A stretch of 64,000 bases of DNA from SZAS-103 sp964449135 (GCA_964449135.1 CAYUXZ010000006.1:1-64000), one strand, 5' to 3'. Counted from the stretch's first letter, positions 43,939 through 52,859 are shown. Program-made: numbers and translations. The notes: generated by a model not told the origin, from the letters alone.

Positions 43939-44967
43939 ATGAACCGCATTTCCCTGACCCGCTACCTGATCGAGGAGCAGCAGGCCGGCCGCATCTGCGC
44001 CGACCTGCGCCTGCTGATCGAGGTGGTCGCGCGCGCCTGCAAGACGATCTCGATCGCGGTCGGCAAGGGCGACCTCGGCGGCGTGCTCGGCGATGCCGGC
44101 ACCCCAGGCTCGACCAGCATGAACATCCAGGGCGAGGCGCAGAAGAAGCTCGACGTGCTGTCCAACGAGATCCTGCTCGAGACCAACGCTTGGGGCGGCC
44201 ACCTCGCAGCCTGCGCGTCCGAGGAGATGGACCACAGCCAGCCGATCCCGGACAGGTATCCGAAGGGCAACTACCTGCTGGTGTTCGATCCGCTCGACGG
44301 CAGCTCGAACATCGACGTCAACGTCACCGTCGGCACGATTTTCTCGGTGCTGCGCTGCCCGGACGGCGTGAGCCATCCCGGCGACGAGCACTTCCTGCAG
44401 CCGGGCCGCGACCAGGTCGCCGCGGGCTACGCGGCGTACGGCCCGAGCACGATGCTCGTGCTCACGGTCGGCAACGGCACCCACGCGTTCACGCTCGACC
44501 GCGAGATCGGCACCTTTGTGATGACCCGCCGCGACATCCGCATTCCAGAGGACACGAAGGAATTCGCCGCGAACGTCTCCAACCAGCGCCGCTGGGAAGC
44601 ACCGATGAAGCAGTATGTCGGCGAAATGCTGGCGGGCAAGGAAGGCCCGCGCGGGAAGGATTTCAACATGCGCTGGGTCGCGAGCATGGTCGCCGACGTG
44701 CACCGGATCCTGTCCCGCGGTGGCGTGTTCATCTATCCGCTGGATTCCAAGATCCTGGCGCAAGGCGGCAAGCTGCGCCTGCTCTATGAGGCCAATCCGA
44801 TGGCGTTGCTGGTCGAGCAGGCCGGCGGCGCGGCCAGCACCGGGCGCATGCGCATGCTCGATGTGCAGCCGGAAAAGCTGCATCAGCGCGTGCCGGTGTT
44901 CCTGGGATCCATGCGCGAAGTCGAATACGCCGTATCGCTGCACCACGCGTACGACGCAGGCCACTGA
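43939..44967 (+). CDS. fbp: Fructose-1,6-bisphosphatase class 1
   Basis: A 342-residue gluconeogenic enzyme hydrolysing fructose 1,6-bisphosphate to fructose 6-phosphate. The metal-binding core VFDPLDGSSNIDVNVTVGTIFSVL is intact, with SEEMDHSQPIPDRYPKGNYLL before it. The C-terminus has RWVASMVADVHRIL, GGVFIYPLDSK and YEANPMALLVEQAGGAASTG, where substrate-binding residues lie. Separate from its neighbours, with its own promoter. Confidence 0.97.
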   Translation: MNRISLTRYLIEEQQAGRICADLRLLIEVVARACKTISIAVGKGDLGGVLGDAGTPGSTSMNIQGEAQKKLDVLSNEILLETNAWGGHLAACASEEMDHSQPIPDRYPKGNYLLVFDPLDGSSNIDVNVTVGTIFSVLRCPDGVSHPGDEHFLQPGRDQVAAGYAAYGPSTMLVLTVGNGTHAFTLDREIGTFVMTRRDIRIPEDTKEFAANVSNQRRWEAPMKQYVGEMLAGKEGPRGKDFNMRWVASMVADVHRILSRGGVFIYPLDSKILAQGGKLRLLYEANPMALLVEQAGGAASTGRMRMLDVQPEKLHQRVPVFLGSMREVEYAVSLHHAYDAGH

Positions 44968-45021
44968 TCGCCACGCCAAGCATGGGCTACACTGCGCCGA
45001 CCCGAATCCTGCGTTGACGCC

Positions 45022-45273
45022 ATGGGCTGGATCCTGCTGCTGCTTGCCGCCGCGTGCTTCGCGGTCCTGTTCTTTACGAAGTCGTTCGCGCTGGGCGTGG
45101 TCTGCCTCCTTCTCTCGTTGTTGTTGACCTTGCTCGGAGCGCTGAGCCTGTTGTCAGGGCGCATGGCCGACAACAGCCAGGGCGAACTCACGCCAGCCGA
45201 GTTGCAAGCGCTACGCAACAGCATGAAACGGCCGGATCCGCCTTCGGCCGATCCCACAGCGAAGCACGATTGA
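45022..45273 (+). CDS. Small two-helix membrane protein, unknown function
   Basis: An 83-residue protein with two hydrophobic stretches (about residues 3-18 and 22-45) and a polar C-terminal tail (TPAELQALRNSMKRPDPPSADP) likely in the cytoplasm. TACACT at 44988-44993 fits a -10 element about 29 bp upstream. No known motif. It precedes the phosphopantetheinyl transferase gene by about 40 bp and may be cotranscribed with it. Confidence 0.65.
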   Translation: MGWILLLLAAACFAVLFFTKSFALGVVCLLLSLLLTLLGALSLLSGRMADNSQGELTPAELQALRNSMKRPDPPSADPTAKHD

Positions 45274-45315
45274 GGAATCGGTGGATCCCGACGCTTCGGG
45301 ATCGTGCTTGAACGC

Positions 45316-45990
45316 ATGGAATGGCAGCCCGTCACGCTCCCCGAACTGACCCGTGCACGCACGCTGCAGCGTGACGGACTGCATGTCTGGTGGTGGCCCG
45401 AAGCGCTGCAGCCGATCGCGGCATCACGCAGGCAACGCACGGATCTCGTATTGCGTTACCTGCTCGCGCCGTACTTGCAGATTCCGCCGGATGCGCTGCG
45501 CTTCGGCCGTGAAGCCAAGGGTCGTCCATTCCTGTTGCACGCGGATGCGCCGGATTTCAATTTCAGCGACACGCGCGGCGGCAGCGTGCTCGCAGTCGCC
45601 GCGAACGGACGCGTGGGCATCGACATCGAGCGCCGCGATCGCGCGCCGCCCGTGCTCGCACTCGCCGAGCGCTGGTTCGCGCCGGACGAGGCGGCGACCC
45701 TGCGCGCGTGCGCCGAGCGCGACGAGAACATCGCACGGCTCGCCTTCCTGCGCGCATGGACCGCGAAGGAAGCCTCCTGCAAGGCCACCGGTACCGGCAT
45801 CTACTCGTGGCTGCCAGCGTGGCGGTTCGCGATCGAAGCCGAAACGCCGGTGCCTATCGCGTTGCCTCCCAGTGCCGGAGACGCGGCGCGCTGGACGTTC
45901 AGGCGGCTCGTACCGGCGGACACGCACACGGTCGCGCTCGCCTGTTTCGACGCACCGCACATTCCGCGCTGTTTTTCCGTCGTCGAGTAA
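45316..45990 (+). CDS. 4'-phosphopantetheinyl transferase superfamily protein (Sfp type)
   Basis: A 224-residue enzyme of the Sfp group that attaches the phosphopantetheine arm of CoA to carrier-protein serines. Seen in order: FGREAKGRPFL, FNFSDTRGG (the usual SHS is SDT), VGIDIERRD (metal aspartate) and FLRAWTAKEASCKATGTGI (WxxKEA). Sfp-type enzymes usually serve polyketide or peptide synthetases, but no such gene is in the window. The ATG at 45316 is chosen; a GTG at 45304 is also possible. It is convergent with the diguanylate cyclase gene, only 3 bp away. Confidence 0.88.
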   Translation: MEWQPVTLPELTRARTLQRDGLHVWWWPEALQPIAASRRQRTDLVLRYLLAPYLQIPPDALRFGREAKGRPFLLHADAPDFNFSDTRGGSVLAVAANGRVGIDIERRDRAPPVLALAERWFAPDEAATLRACAERDENIARLAFLRAWTAKEASCKATGTGIYSWLPAWRFAIEAETPVPIALPPSAGDAARWTFRRLVPADTHTVALACFDAPHIPRCFSVVE

Positions 45991-45993
45991 GGA

Positions 45994-48849
45994 TCAGGCC
46001 GCGGCGGCGACGCGGTTGCGGCCGCGCCGCTTGGCTTCGTAGAGCATCTCGTCGGCGATGCGTAGCAGCGCCTCGGCATCGCCCGCGTCCTGCGGCACCT
46101 GCGACGCAACGCCGATGCTGACGGTGACCATCGATTCGCCGCCGTCGAACAGCCTGCGCAACTGCTCCGCGCGTTGCTGCGCGCCATCCTTCGCCACGCC
46201 TGGCAGCAACAGGCAGAATTCCTCGCCGCCGTAGCGTGCGAGCAATTCACGTTGCGGATCGTGTCCTTCGGACAGTTTCCGGGCGACGGTTTTCAGCACC
46301 ACGTCGCCGGCGAGGTGGCCGTGCCGGTCGTTGTACTGCTTGAAATGGTCTACGTCGATCATCAGCAACGCGATCGGCGTGCGCTGGTCGAGGCAGCGCC
46401 GCCATTCGCGCTGCAGGCCGGTTTCCAGCGCACGGCGGTTGGCGACGCCGGTCAGGCTGTCTTCGGTCGCCAGCTCGCCGAGCTTGCGGTTCGCGACCTC
46501 CAGGTCGGCCGTACGTTCGGCGATTTTCTGCTCGAGCTGCTGCTGCCGGTACGCGTAGATCCGGGCTTGGCGGTGTTCGCGCCACCGCATCAGCAGCAGC
46601 AGCGCGAGCAGGAACCCCAGCGCGGCGAGCAACCGCACGAGGGTGATCTGGTACCAGCGCGGCGCGATCGAAAAGGCGTAGTGCAGCGGTTCCACCTGGC
46701 GTCCGCTCGGCGTGCGGGCCTGCACTTCGATGTCGTACTTGCCCGGCTGGTCGAGTCCGGAAAAACCCAGCGTGGGCAATTCGCGCCAGTTGGTGTAGCC
46801 GGCGGTCAGGCCTGGCACGCGATAGCGGTATTCCACGCCCGGCTCCGGGCTGAACACCGAGAACTGCAGGCTGATCGCTTGATCCTGGGTGTATTCGTCT
46901 GGCGCATGAGCGCCCAGAGGCAGGCTCTTGCTGCTGCCGTCCGCGTCGATCCGATTGATCGCCGTCAATCGTACCGCCAGCGGTGCCGACGGCGGTGCCG
47001 CCTTGTCATCGGGACGGTACTGCAGCAGCGAACGCCAGACGCTCAATCGCAGCACGCCATCGCTGCCGTAACGCAACACGCTTTGCGAAGCCTGGTTCTG
47101 CGCGCCGAAATCCTCGCGCTTCCAATGCCCATCCGCGCCACGGCGGTACAGGCGGCTGCCGGTGTACGCGAACACACCGGCCGGCGTGCTCAGGATCTGG
47201 AAGGCGTTCGGGCTCTGCATGAAGGAGAACGGCTCGCCCGTGAACGGAACGAAGGCGCGGCCATCGAAACGGAACGCCTGCTTGCCGATCCCGACATAGA
47301 CCGCGTCGACGAACGCATACACCTGCGGCGCCAGGTTCGGATCCTGGGTGTAGCCGGGAGCATCGAGCCGGAACCGCTCGCGCTCGAGCAACTTCGCTCC
47401 GACCGGGTCGATCCGCCAACGTTCCGGCAGGCCGCGCGAGTTGTTGACCCAGAGCTCGCCCGCCGCGGTTTCGATCACCGTCTGCGACGCCAATTCGGGC
47501 GCGGGCAGCAGCGCGGCGAGCCGCCATTGATGCTCCTTGCGGCGCAGCACGAACACACCTTCGTCGCCAGGTGCGTACGCGAGGTCGTGGTCGTAGCGCG
47601 AACGCACGATCGAATAGACCGGCTGCTGGTGGTTGACGAGTTCGGTTTTCTTCCCGTCGTCGGCGATGACGTCGATGCCCTCGCCTTGCGCGACCAGCAG
47701 GCCGTCCTCGGTGCTAACCAGGTTGAAGACCTGCTTGCGGTGTTCCGAATCGATCCATTCGGTCTTGCGCGCGCCGTTGTCGTCGGACATGCGCACCAGC
47801 CCCAGCGAGCCCACCGCGAGCCAGAGCGCGCCGCGATGCAGCTCCGCATCGGCGACCACGCCGCCCAGGTCGCCGACGTCGATGCGCGACCACGGCGAGG
47901 GGATCTGCAACCGCGCCAGTTCGTCCTCGCTGACCGACCATAGGCCGTGGTCGGTGTCGTAATACAGGCCGGCGATGCTCGCGCGCGCGATCTTGTGCCT
48001 TGAAAGCAGGTGCGCGCCATCGTCGAAGTCGAGCAGGTCCCCGGTATTCGTCGCGACCACGAACCCGCCGTCGGGCAACTTGAGAATGTTGACGAAAATG
48101 CCCGCGTCGGCGGGAAGCGCCGGCACATCCAGCGCGCTCACGTGGCCGTCGCGCAAGCGGTAGAAACCGCCGACCGACAGAAGCAGCGCGCTATCGCCCT
48201 CGTCGATCAGGTCAATGCCGCGGTGACCTTTCATTGCTTCGCCGCCGGGCACCGGCGCCAGCTTGCCGTCCTCGAAGTGGCGCAAGCCCGCGTCCTTGTC
48301 GAGGTTGTACAACCCTCCATGCCAACCGCTGACGGAGCCTTCCTTCTCCGCCAGTGGCCATTGCCGGTGCGCGCCGCGGAAGCTGTAGAACAGCAGTCGG
48401 TTCTGCGCACGGAAATACACGCCGTCCTCGACCGCGACGATCGAAGACATCCAGCCCAACGCCCGATCCGCGCCCTTGAGCCCGAACGCGTCGCGCAGGT
48501 CGTGATAAACAGCGCGGCCGTCGGCAGCGGCTTCGATCCAGCCGAAGCTGTCGTAACCATCCAGATAGACGCGACCATCGCGCCCGCGCACGATCGTGGC
48601 GGCGCCCATGCCGCCGGGCAGCGGGATCGTCTCCCATTCGCGGCCCTGCATCCGCAGCATGCCGTCGCTATTGCCGATGTACAGGCGCCCCTCGGCGTCG
48701 CCGCCAATGCTGTACAGGTACGGTGTGGCCTTGAAGTCCGCGGGCGTGAACCGTTGCAGCAGCGGATCGCCCGGAAACGCGCCGGCGCCGGCGCAGCACA
48801 GCCACGCCGCTGCCAGGCTTCCCAGGATCGCCCGTATCACCCCTGCCAT
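45994..48849 (-). CDS. Diguanylate cyclase with periplasmic two-component-regulator propeller
   Basis: A 951-residue membrane protein. A signal peptide (MAGVIRAILGSLAAAWLCCAGAGA) leads into a long periplasmic region with propeller repeats (YSIGGDAEGRLYIGNSDGMLRM and others) and a Y_Y_Y-type domain (VEYRYRVPGL, DIEVQARTPSGRQ). One membrane helix (LLAALGFLLALLLLMRW, about residues 745-762) and a coiled coil (QQLEQKIAERTADLEVANRKL) follow, then GGDEF with ARYGGEEF at 874-878. It should make c-di-GMP in response to a periplasmic signal. No RxxD inhibitory site precedes GGEEF. The ATG at 48849 starts the signal peptide. Confidence 0.92.
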   Translation of the reverse strand: MAGVIRAILGSLAAAWLCCAGAGAFPGDPLLQRFTPADFKATPYLYSIGGDAEGRLYIGNSDGMLRMQGREWETIPLPGGMGAATIVRGRDGRVYLDGYDSFGWIEAAADGRAVYHDLRDAFGLKGADRALGWMSSIVAVEDGVYFRAQNRLLFYSFRGAHRQWPLAEKEGSVSGWHGGLYNLDKDAGLRHFEDGKLAPVPGGEAMKGHRGIDLIDEGDSALLLSVGGFYRLRDGHVSALDVPALPADAGIFVNILKLPDGGFVVATNTGDLLDFDDGAHLLSRHKIARASIAGLYYDTDHGLWSVSEDELARLQIPSPWSRIDVGDLGGVVADAELHRGALWLAVGSLGLVRMSDDNGARKTEWIDSEHRKQVFNLVSTEDGLLVAQGEGIDVIADDGKKTELVNHQQPVYSIVRSRYDHDLAYAPGDEGVFVLRRKEHQWRLAALLPAPELASQTVIETAAGELWVNNSRGLPERWRIDPVGAKLLERERFRLDAPGYTQDPNLAPQVYAFVDAVYVGIGKQAFRFDGRAFVPFTGEPFSFMQSPNAFQILSTPAGVFAYTGSRLYRRGADGHWKREDFGAQNQASQSVLRYGSDGVLRLSVWRSLLQYRPDDKAAPPSAPLAVRLTAINRIDADGSSKSLPLGAHAPDEYTQDQAISLQFSVFSPEPGVEYRYRVPGLTAGYTNWRELPTLGFSGLDQPGKYDIEVQARTPSGRQVEPLHYAFSIAPRWYQITLVRLLAALGFLLALLLLMRWREHRQARIYAYRQQQLEQKIAERTADLEVANRKLGELATEDSLTGVANRRALETGLQREWRRCLDQRTPIALLMIDVDHFKQYNDRHGHLAGDVVLKTVARKLSEGHDPQRELLARYGGEEFCLLLPGVAKDGAQQRAEQLRRLFDGGESMVTVSIGVASQVPQDAGDAEALLRIADEMLYEAKRRGRNRVAAAA

Positions 48850-49056
48850 CGACGCAGTATGCGGCGCGAAACGCCGCAATTGAAGGCCACGCAAGGCTTT
48901 CCGCGGCGATAGCACCGTGTTTTTTCGGGTTGTGTGAACCCGGTCACGCCCGACGGCTCGGTGCGCGCGCCGTCGATTCCCATGGCGTCACGCGAAGGAC
49001 GCGCGGTCGCCAACGGGCGCCGGTTCCGGATCCCGGCGAACTGCTAGGCTAACCCG

Positions 49057-49824
49057 ATGCGCGAATCGGGCACGCTGCTGAGCGTCAACCTCAACAAGAT
49101 CGCGGTGCTGCGCAATTCGCGCGGAGGCGGACGACCCGACCTTCGTCGCGCGGCCGAGACCGTGATTGCCGCCGGCGCCGGCGGCATCACGGTGCATCCG
49201 CGGCCCGACCAGCGCCATATCCGCCCGGACGATGTGCTGCTGCTCGCCGAGATTTGCCACGGCCGCGTCGAGTTCAACATCGAAGGCAACCCGTTCGCGC
49301 CCGCGCGCGGCGGTTACCCGGGATTGCTGCGCTTGGCCGAGCTCGCGCGTCCGGACCAGGTGACTTTCGTCCCGGATGGCGACGGGCAGATCACCTCCGA
49401 CCACGGATTCGACCTGTCTCGCGATGGCGGACGCCTGGTCCCGGTGATCCGTTCGCACGTGGATCTGGACTGCCGCGTGTCGTTGTTCATGGATTGCGAT
49501 TCGCCCGACATCGAGCGCGCCGCGGAAATGGGCGCGTCGCGGATCGAGCTGTACACCGGGCCTTATGCGCTGGCGCACGCGAATGGCAATGCCGCGCACG
49601 AACTCGCTCTGTGCGCGCAAGCCGCGCGGCGTGCGCGTGCGGTCGGGCTCGGCGTCAACGCCGGCCACGACCTCGATCAGGCGAATCTGGGCGACCTGCT
49701 GCGCGCCGCGCCGGAAATCGCCGAAGTGTCGATCGGGCACGCGCTGATCGACGAGGCGCTCTACGCCGGACTCGAGGCGACCGTCGCCGGCTACTTGCAG
49801 GTTATCTCCGCGGCGCGCGCCTGA
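49057..49824 (+). CDS. pdxJ: Pyridoxine 5'-phosphate synthase
   Basis: A 255-residue TIM-barrel enzyme that condenses 3-amino-2-oxopropyl phosphate with deoxyxylulose 5-phosphate in vitamin B6 synthesis. It has SVNLNKIAVLRNSRGGGRPD, GAGGITVHPRPDQRHIRPDD, VEFNIEGNPFAP, QVTFVPDGDGQITSDHGFDL and IELYTGPYA. The NKIAxLRNSRGG and HPRPDxRHI forms are those of the xanthomonad and Bacteroidetes PdxJ type rather than the E. coli type (NIDHVATLRQARG). A TAGGCT -10 (49045-49050) lies so close to the ATG that the message may be leaderless. Position near tonB-exb and gyrB is as in Xanthomonas. Confidence 0.94.
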   Translation: MRESGTLLSVNLNKIAVLRNSRGGGRPDLRRAAETVIAAGAGGITVHPRPDQRHIRPDDVLLLAEICHGRVEFNIEGNPFAPARGGYPGLLRLAELARPDQVTFVPDGDGQITSDHGFDLSRDGGRLVPVIRSHVDLDCRVSLFMDCDSPDIERAAEMGASRIELYTGPYALAHANGNAAHELALCAQAARRARAVGLGVNAGHDLDQANLGDLLRAAPEIAEVSIGHALIDEALYAGLEATVAGYLQVISAARA

Positions 49825-49856
49825 GCAGCAACGAGGGTGTCGCGCCGAAGCTAGGA

Positions 49857-50270
49857 TCAGCGCCTGCTGTCGTCAACGAACCCGATCCGGACCAACCCCG
49901 CGTTTTTCGCGTCTGCGAGCACGCTCGCGAGAACCGCATACTGCGCGTCGCGGTCGGCGTCGATCTCGATCACCGGTTGCTGTTGCGGAACGGCATAGCG
50001 TTCGGCTTCGACTTTCATCACGCCGGGCAACGCGACCAAAGGCACTGCGCTGTCGTTCCAGGTGATCGCGCCGTCCGCAGCGATCTTCAATGCGATGGAT
50101 TGTGCGGGCGGCGGAAGATGCGGGCCGACCTGCGGCAGTTCCACGCCGATCGGATAGGTCCGCGGCGGCATCGTGATCATGAAGATCACGAGTAGCACCA
50201 GCATCACGTCGACCAGCGGCGTGATGTTCATCTCCACCATCCGCCCCGTGCTGCCACTTGCGAAAGCCAT
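49857..50270 (-). CDS. exbD: Third ExbD-type TonB energiser subunit
   Basis: A 137-residue ExbD/TolR family protein with one N-terminal membrane helix carrying the proton-path aspartate (MNITPLVDVMLVLLVIFMIT) and a periplasmic C-domain. It is very close to the upstream exbD: MPPxTYPxGVxLPQ, VEAERY, PVIxIDADxDA and LADAKNAGLVxIGFVD are shared. This suggests a duplication. It lies 124 bp downstream, beyond a terminator, with its own GGGAG ribosome site. Convergent with pdxJ. Adjacent genes and the intact motor aspartate argue for function rather than decay. Confidence 0.92.
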   Translation of the reverse strand: MAFASGSTGRMVEMNITPLVDVMLVLLVIFMITMPPRTYPIGVELPQVGPHLPPPAQSIALKIAADGAITWNDSAVPLVALPGVMKVEAERYAVPQQQPVIEIDADRDAQYAVLASVLADAKNAGLVRIGFVDDSRR

Positions 50271-50345
50271 GGCGTTCTCCCGCGACCGGGTTCTGCCAAC
50301 CCTACTGCGATTCGATGCGCGCTGGTAGCCCCTTTTCCGCGACAA

Positions 50346-50373
50346 ACAAAAAAGGCCGCTCGAGGGCGGCCTT
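50346..50373 (-). terminator. Rho-independent terminator between second and third exbD
   Basis: Minus-strand stem AAGGCCGC (50366-50373) with GCGGCCTT (50352-50359), 6-nt loop, followed by a T-run (50347-50353). It closes the tonB-exbB-exbD-exbD unit. Confidence 0.9.
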
Positions 50374-50393
50374 CAGTTGATTGACGCGACAAG

Positions 50394-50816
50394 TTATTTC
50401 TGGCCGTTGTCCACGAATCCGATCTTGACCAAGCCCGCGTTCTTCGCGTCCGCGAGGACCAGCGCGAGAGTGTCGTAGGTGGCGTCCTGGTCGGCGTCGA
50501 TCTGGATCACCGGCTGGTCGGCCTCGTTGGTGTAGCGTTCGGCCTCGACCCTCATGACGCCGGTAAGCGCGCTCATCGGGGTCACCGCGTTGTTCCACGT
50601 GACCTGGCCGTTCGCGTCGATCCGCAGGTCGATCGGATTGGCTTTCACGGGGGGCGGCGGAATCTTCGAGGGCTGCGGCAGGTCCACGCCGAGCGGATAG
50701 GTTTCCGGCGGCATCGTGACCATGAAGATGATCAGCAGCACGAGCAGCACGTCCACAAGGGGCGTGACGTTCATGTCCACCAACGGTCCGTTGCTGTTGC
50801 CTGTGGAAAATGCCAT
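50394..50816 (-). CDS. exbD: Second ExbD-type TonB energiser subunit
   Basis: A 140-residue inner-membrane protein with the ExbD pattern: short cytoplasmic start, one helix with MNVTPLVDVLLVLLIIFMVT holding the essential Asp, then a periplasmic domain ending LVLADAKNAGLVKIGFVDNG. It corresponds in place and sequence to ExbD2 of Xanthomonas, which in that genus is needed for a subset of TonB functions rather than iron uptake. It follows the first exbD by 21 bp and precedes a terminator. Confidence 0.94.
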   Translation of the reverse strand: MAFSTGNSNGPLVDMNVTPLVDVLLVLLIIFMVTMPPETYPLGVDLPQPSKIPPPPVKANPIDLRIDANGQVTWNNAVTPMSALTGVMRVEAERYTNEADQPVIQIDADQDATYDTLALVLADAKNAGLVKIGFVDNGQK

Positions 50817-50837
50817 GACGGGATGCTCGCGCGCTCG

Positions 50838-51263
50838 TTAGAAGTGATGCTGGCCATGCGGGGCCGAAACGAAACCGACCTTCAGCACGCCGGCGTTCTT
50901 GGCGGTGCGGACCACCGACCAGATCGTGCCGTAGCGCGTGGTCTTGTCGCCGCGGACGTCCACCTCGGGCTGCGGTTCGCGCTGCGCGATCGTGCCGAGG
51001 TTCTGCTCGAGCTTGGCCTGGTCCACCGGCTCGTCATTCCAGTACAGGCTGCCGTCGGACTTGACGGTGACCGTGACCGGCGGCTGCTTGAGCGGATCGG
51101 GTTTCTTGCTGAGCACCGCGTTGGGCAGCTTCACCTCGATCTTGTGCTTCATCAGCGGGGTGGTGATCATGAAGATGATCAGCAGCACCAGCATCACGTC
51201 CACGAGGGGCGTGACGTTGATCGAGGCCATGGGGCCGCCGCTGTCGTTGCTGCTGAAGGCCAT
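50838..51263 (-). CDS. exbD: First ExbD-type TonB energiser subunit
   Basis: A 141-residue ExbD protein, with SINVTPLVDVMLVLLIIFMIT as the membrane helix with the proton-path Asp, and the periplasmic part KIEVKLPNAVLSKKPD to GTIWSVVRTAKNAGVLKVGFV. It differs clearly from the other two exbD genes, which resemble each other. It forms the proton channel with ExbB and passes force to TonB. Lies 31 bp after exbB. Confidence 0.95.
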   Translation of the reverse strand: MAFSSNDSGGPMASINVTPLVDVMLVLLIIFMITTPLMKHKIEVKLPNAVLSKKPDPLKQPPVTVTVKSDGSLYWNDEPVDQAKLEQNLGTIAQREPQPEVDVRGDKTTRYGTIWSVVRTAKNAGVLKVGFVSAPHGQHHF

Positions 51264-51294
51264 TTTCCGGCTCCGTTACGTGTCCCGTCGACGC

Positions 51295-52074
51295 TTACGC
51301 GCCGACGCGGGAACCGGTCGCGAAGAAGTCGTGCAGGTCGTGCGCGAACGCATCGAACTGCGAGTTGGTCACGCGGTTCTGGCGCACGAAGAAGTTGTAC
51401 GCGAGCACCGCGGGAATCGCGACGAACAGGCCGAGCGCGGTCATGATCAGCGCCTCGCCCACCGGGCCGGCTACCGCGCCGATCGAGGATTCACCCGATT
51501 GGCCGATGCTGATCAGCGCGTGGTAGATGCCCCAGACGGTGCCGAGCAGGCCCACGAACGGCGCGGTCGAGCCGACCGTGGCGAGCAGGGTCAGGCCGTT
51601 CTCGAGGCCTTCGCTTTCGCGGCTCACGGCCTGGCGCAGGGCGCGGTCAATGAACTCCGATCGGTTCAACGCGCCGGTCAGGCGGCCGCCTTCGTTGCGC
51701 TGGTGGTGCGCGGCGGCTTCGGCGCAGTCGAGCGCGATCTTCGAGAAAGGCTCGCTCTTGGGCTGCTGCTCCATGAACTGGATCGCGTCCTGCGCGTTCG
51801 GGGTTTCCCAGAACGTGCGGATCACCTTGTCGGTGCGCGCGCGGATGCGCACGTTCCGGAAGATGTTGACCATCATGTAGAACAGCGAGCCCATCGACAT
51901 CGTGACCAGCACGATGAACACCAGCAGGCCGACGACGTTGTCGCCGGATGTGAAGGTGCCCCACATGTGGCCGAAGCCGATGTTGTTGAAGCCTTCGGCC
52001 GCCGATGCCGCGGGCGCAGCCGCCGGGGTGGTGGCCGCAGCGGCCGTCGTGGTGTTGGGATCCTGCAGCATCAT
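51295..52074 (-). CDS. exbB: ExbB, TonB-system proton channel subunit
   Basis: A 259-residue MotA/TolQ/ExbB-family inner-membrane protein. An Ala-Thr-rich periplasmic start is followed by a first helix (NVVGLLVFIVLVTMSMGSLFYMMV), a large cytoplasmic loop and two helices with the family signatures LLATVGSTAPFVGLLGTVWGIYHAL and GEALIMTALGLFVAIPAVLAYNFF. It energises TonB together with ExbD. Starts 37 bp after the tonB stop. Confidence 0.96.
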   Translation of the reverse strand: MMLQDPNTTTAAAATTPAAAPAASAAEGFNNIGFGHMWGTFTSGDNVVGLLVFIVLVTMSMGSLFYMMVNIFRNVRIRARTDKVIRTFWETPNAQDAIQFMEQQPKSEPFSKIALDCAEAAAHHQRNEGGRLTGALNRSEFIDRALRQAVSRESEGLENGLTLLATVGSTAPFVGLLGTVWGIYHALISIGQSGESSIGAVAGPVGEALIMTALGLFVAIPAVLAYNFFVRQNRVTNSQFDAFAHDLHDFFATGSRVGA

Positions 52075-52110
52075 GGCCTGGCCTTTAGGTTGAGTCGGTG
52101 TTGGTTGGGG

Positions 52111-52782
52111 TTACTGGTTGGGATTGGTGAAATCGACGGGAACACGCGCGGTGCTCGGCACGCGTCGGCCGTTTTCCATCTTCGGCGTAAACCGCCATTT
52201 CATCGCAGCGTCCTTCGCAGCACGCTCGAAATGCGTGTTGTGGCAGCCTTTTTCGGTGTTGACCCCGGTCGGTTCGCCGTCCTCATTGACGCTCACGAGC
52301 AACACGAGCGAACACGACTCGCCGTTGTTGAGCTCCTCGCGCGGGAAATCCGGCATGTGCTTGAGCTTCCACGCGATGTCCACGGCCGCTTCGACCGTCT
52401 GCGCGGCAACCGGCGGTGCCGGCGGCGCCGGCGGCGGCGCCTCCTTCGACATGAAGTTCGGCGTATCGGTAACAACCGGCGGGGTCGGTGGCGGCGGCGG
52501 GATGTTCCGCTGCGGCGGCGGCGGCACTTCCTTGGGCGGCGGCGCCTTGACCTGCTCCGGCGGCGGCGGCGGCGGCGGCGGCGGCTTCGGCGGCGGCTCG
52601 ATGATCGTCGCGTTGGTCTTCTGGCTCTGGTCCTTGTCCTGCTCCGGTGCCGCGGGCGGTACCAGCAGCATCATGAACAACGCCGCCTCGACGGTGATCG
52701 CGAATGCGATGCCGGCGACTCGCCCCCAATTCAACGTCTCGGGCAGGTTGTCGTAGCGGGATTGGAAGGTCGTTTGCGTCAT
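52111..52782 (-). CDS. tonB: TonB energy transducer
   Basis: A 223-residue protein linking inner-membrane proton force to TonB-dependent receptors. One N-terminal membrane anchor (RVAGIAFAITVEAALFMMLL) is followed by a very Pro-rich periplasmic spacer and a C-terminal TonB domain (LNNGESCSLVLLVSVNEDGEPTG; AAMKWRFTPKMENGR). It is the first gene of the tonB-exbB-exbD-exbD unit. A TTGACG/TAAGCT promoter lies upstream; no clear Fur box was found. Confidence 0.95.
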   Translation of the reverse strand: MTQTTFQSRYDNLPETLNWGRVAGIAFAITVEAALFMMLLVPPAAPEQDKDQSQKTNATIIEPPPKPPPPPPPPPEQVKAPPPKEVPPPPQRNIPPPPPTPPVVTDTPNFMSKEAPPPAPPAPPVAAQTVEAAVDIAWKLKHMPDFPREELNNGESCSLVLLVSVNEDGEPTGVNTEKGCHNTHFERAAKDAAMKWRFTPKMENGRRVPSTARVPVDFTNPNQ

Positions 52783-52859
52783 GCGCTGAGTGGGCGTCGG
52801 GTGCGTGCGGCCGTTTTCCTTCGGGTCCGCCCCTGCTTTTGCGGGTGCGGGAAATTACA

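Noticed and set aside
48925..48955. Hairpin CGGGTT/AACCCG next to a run of T residues upstream of the cyclase gene
   Set aside because: The T-run lies on the wrong side for a terminator on the plus strand, and on the minus strand it becomes an A-run; no riboswitch pattern could be recognised.
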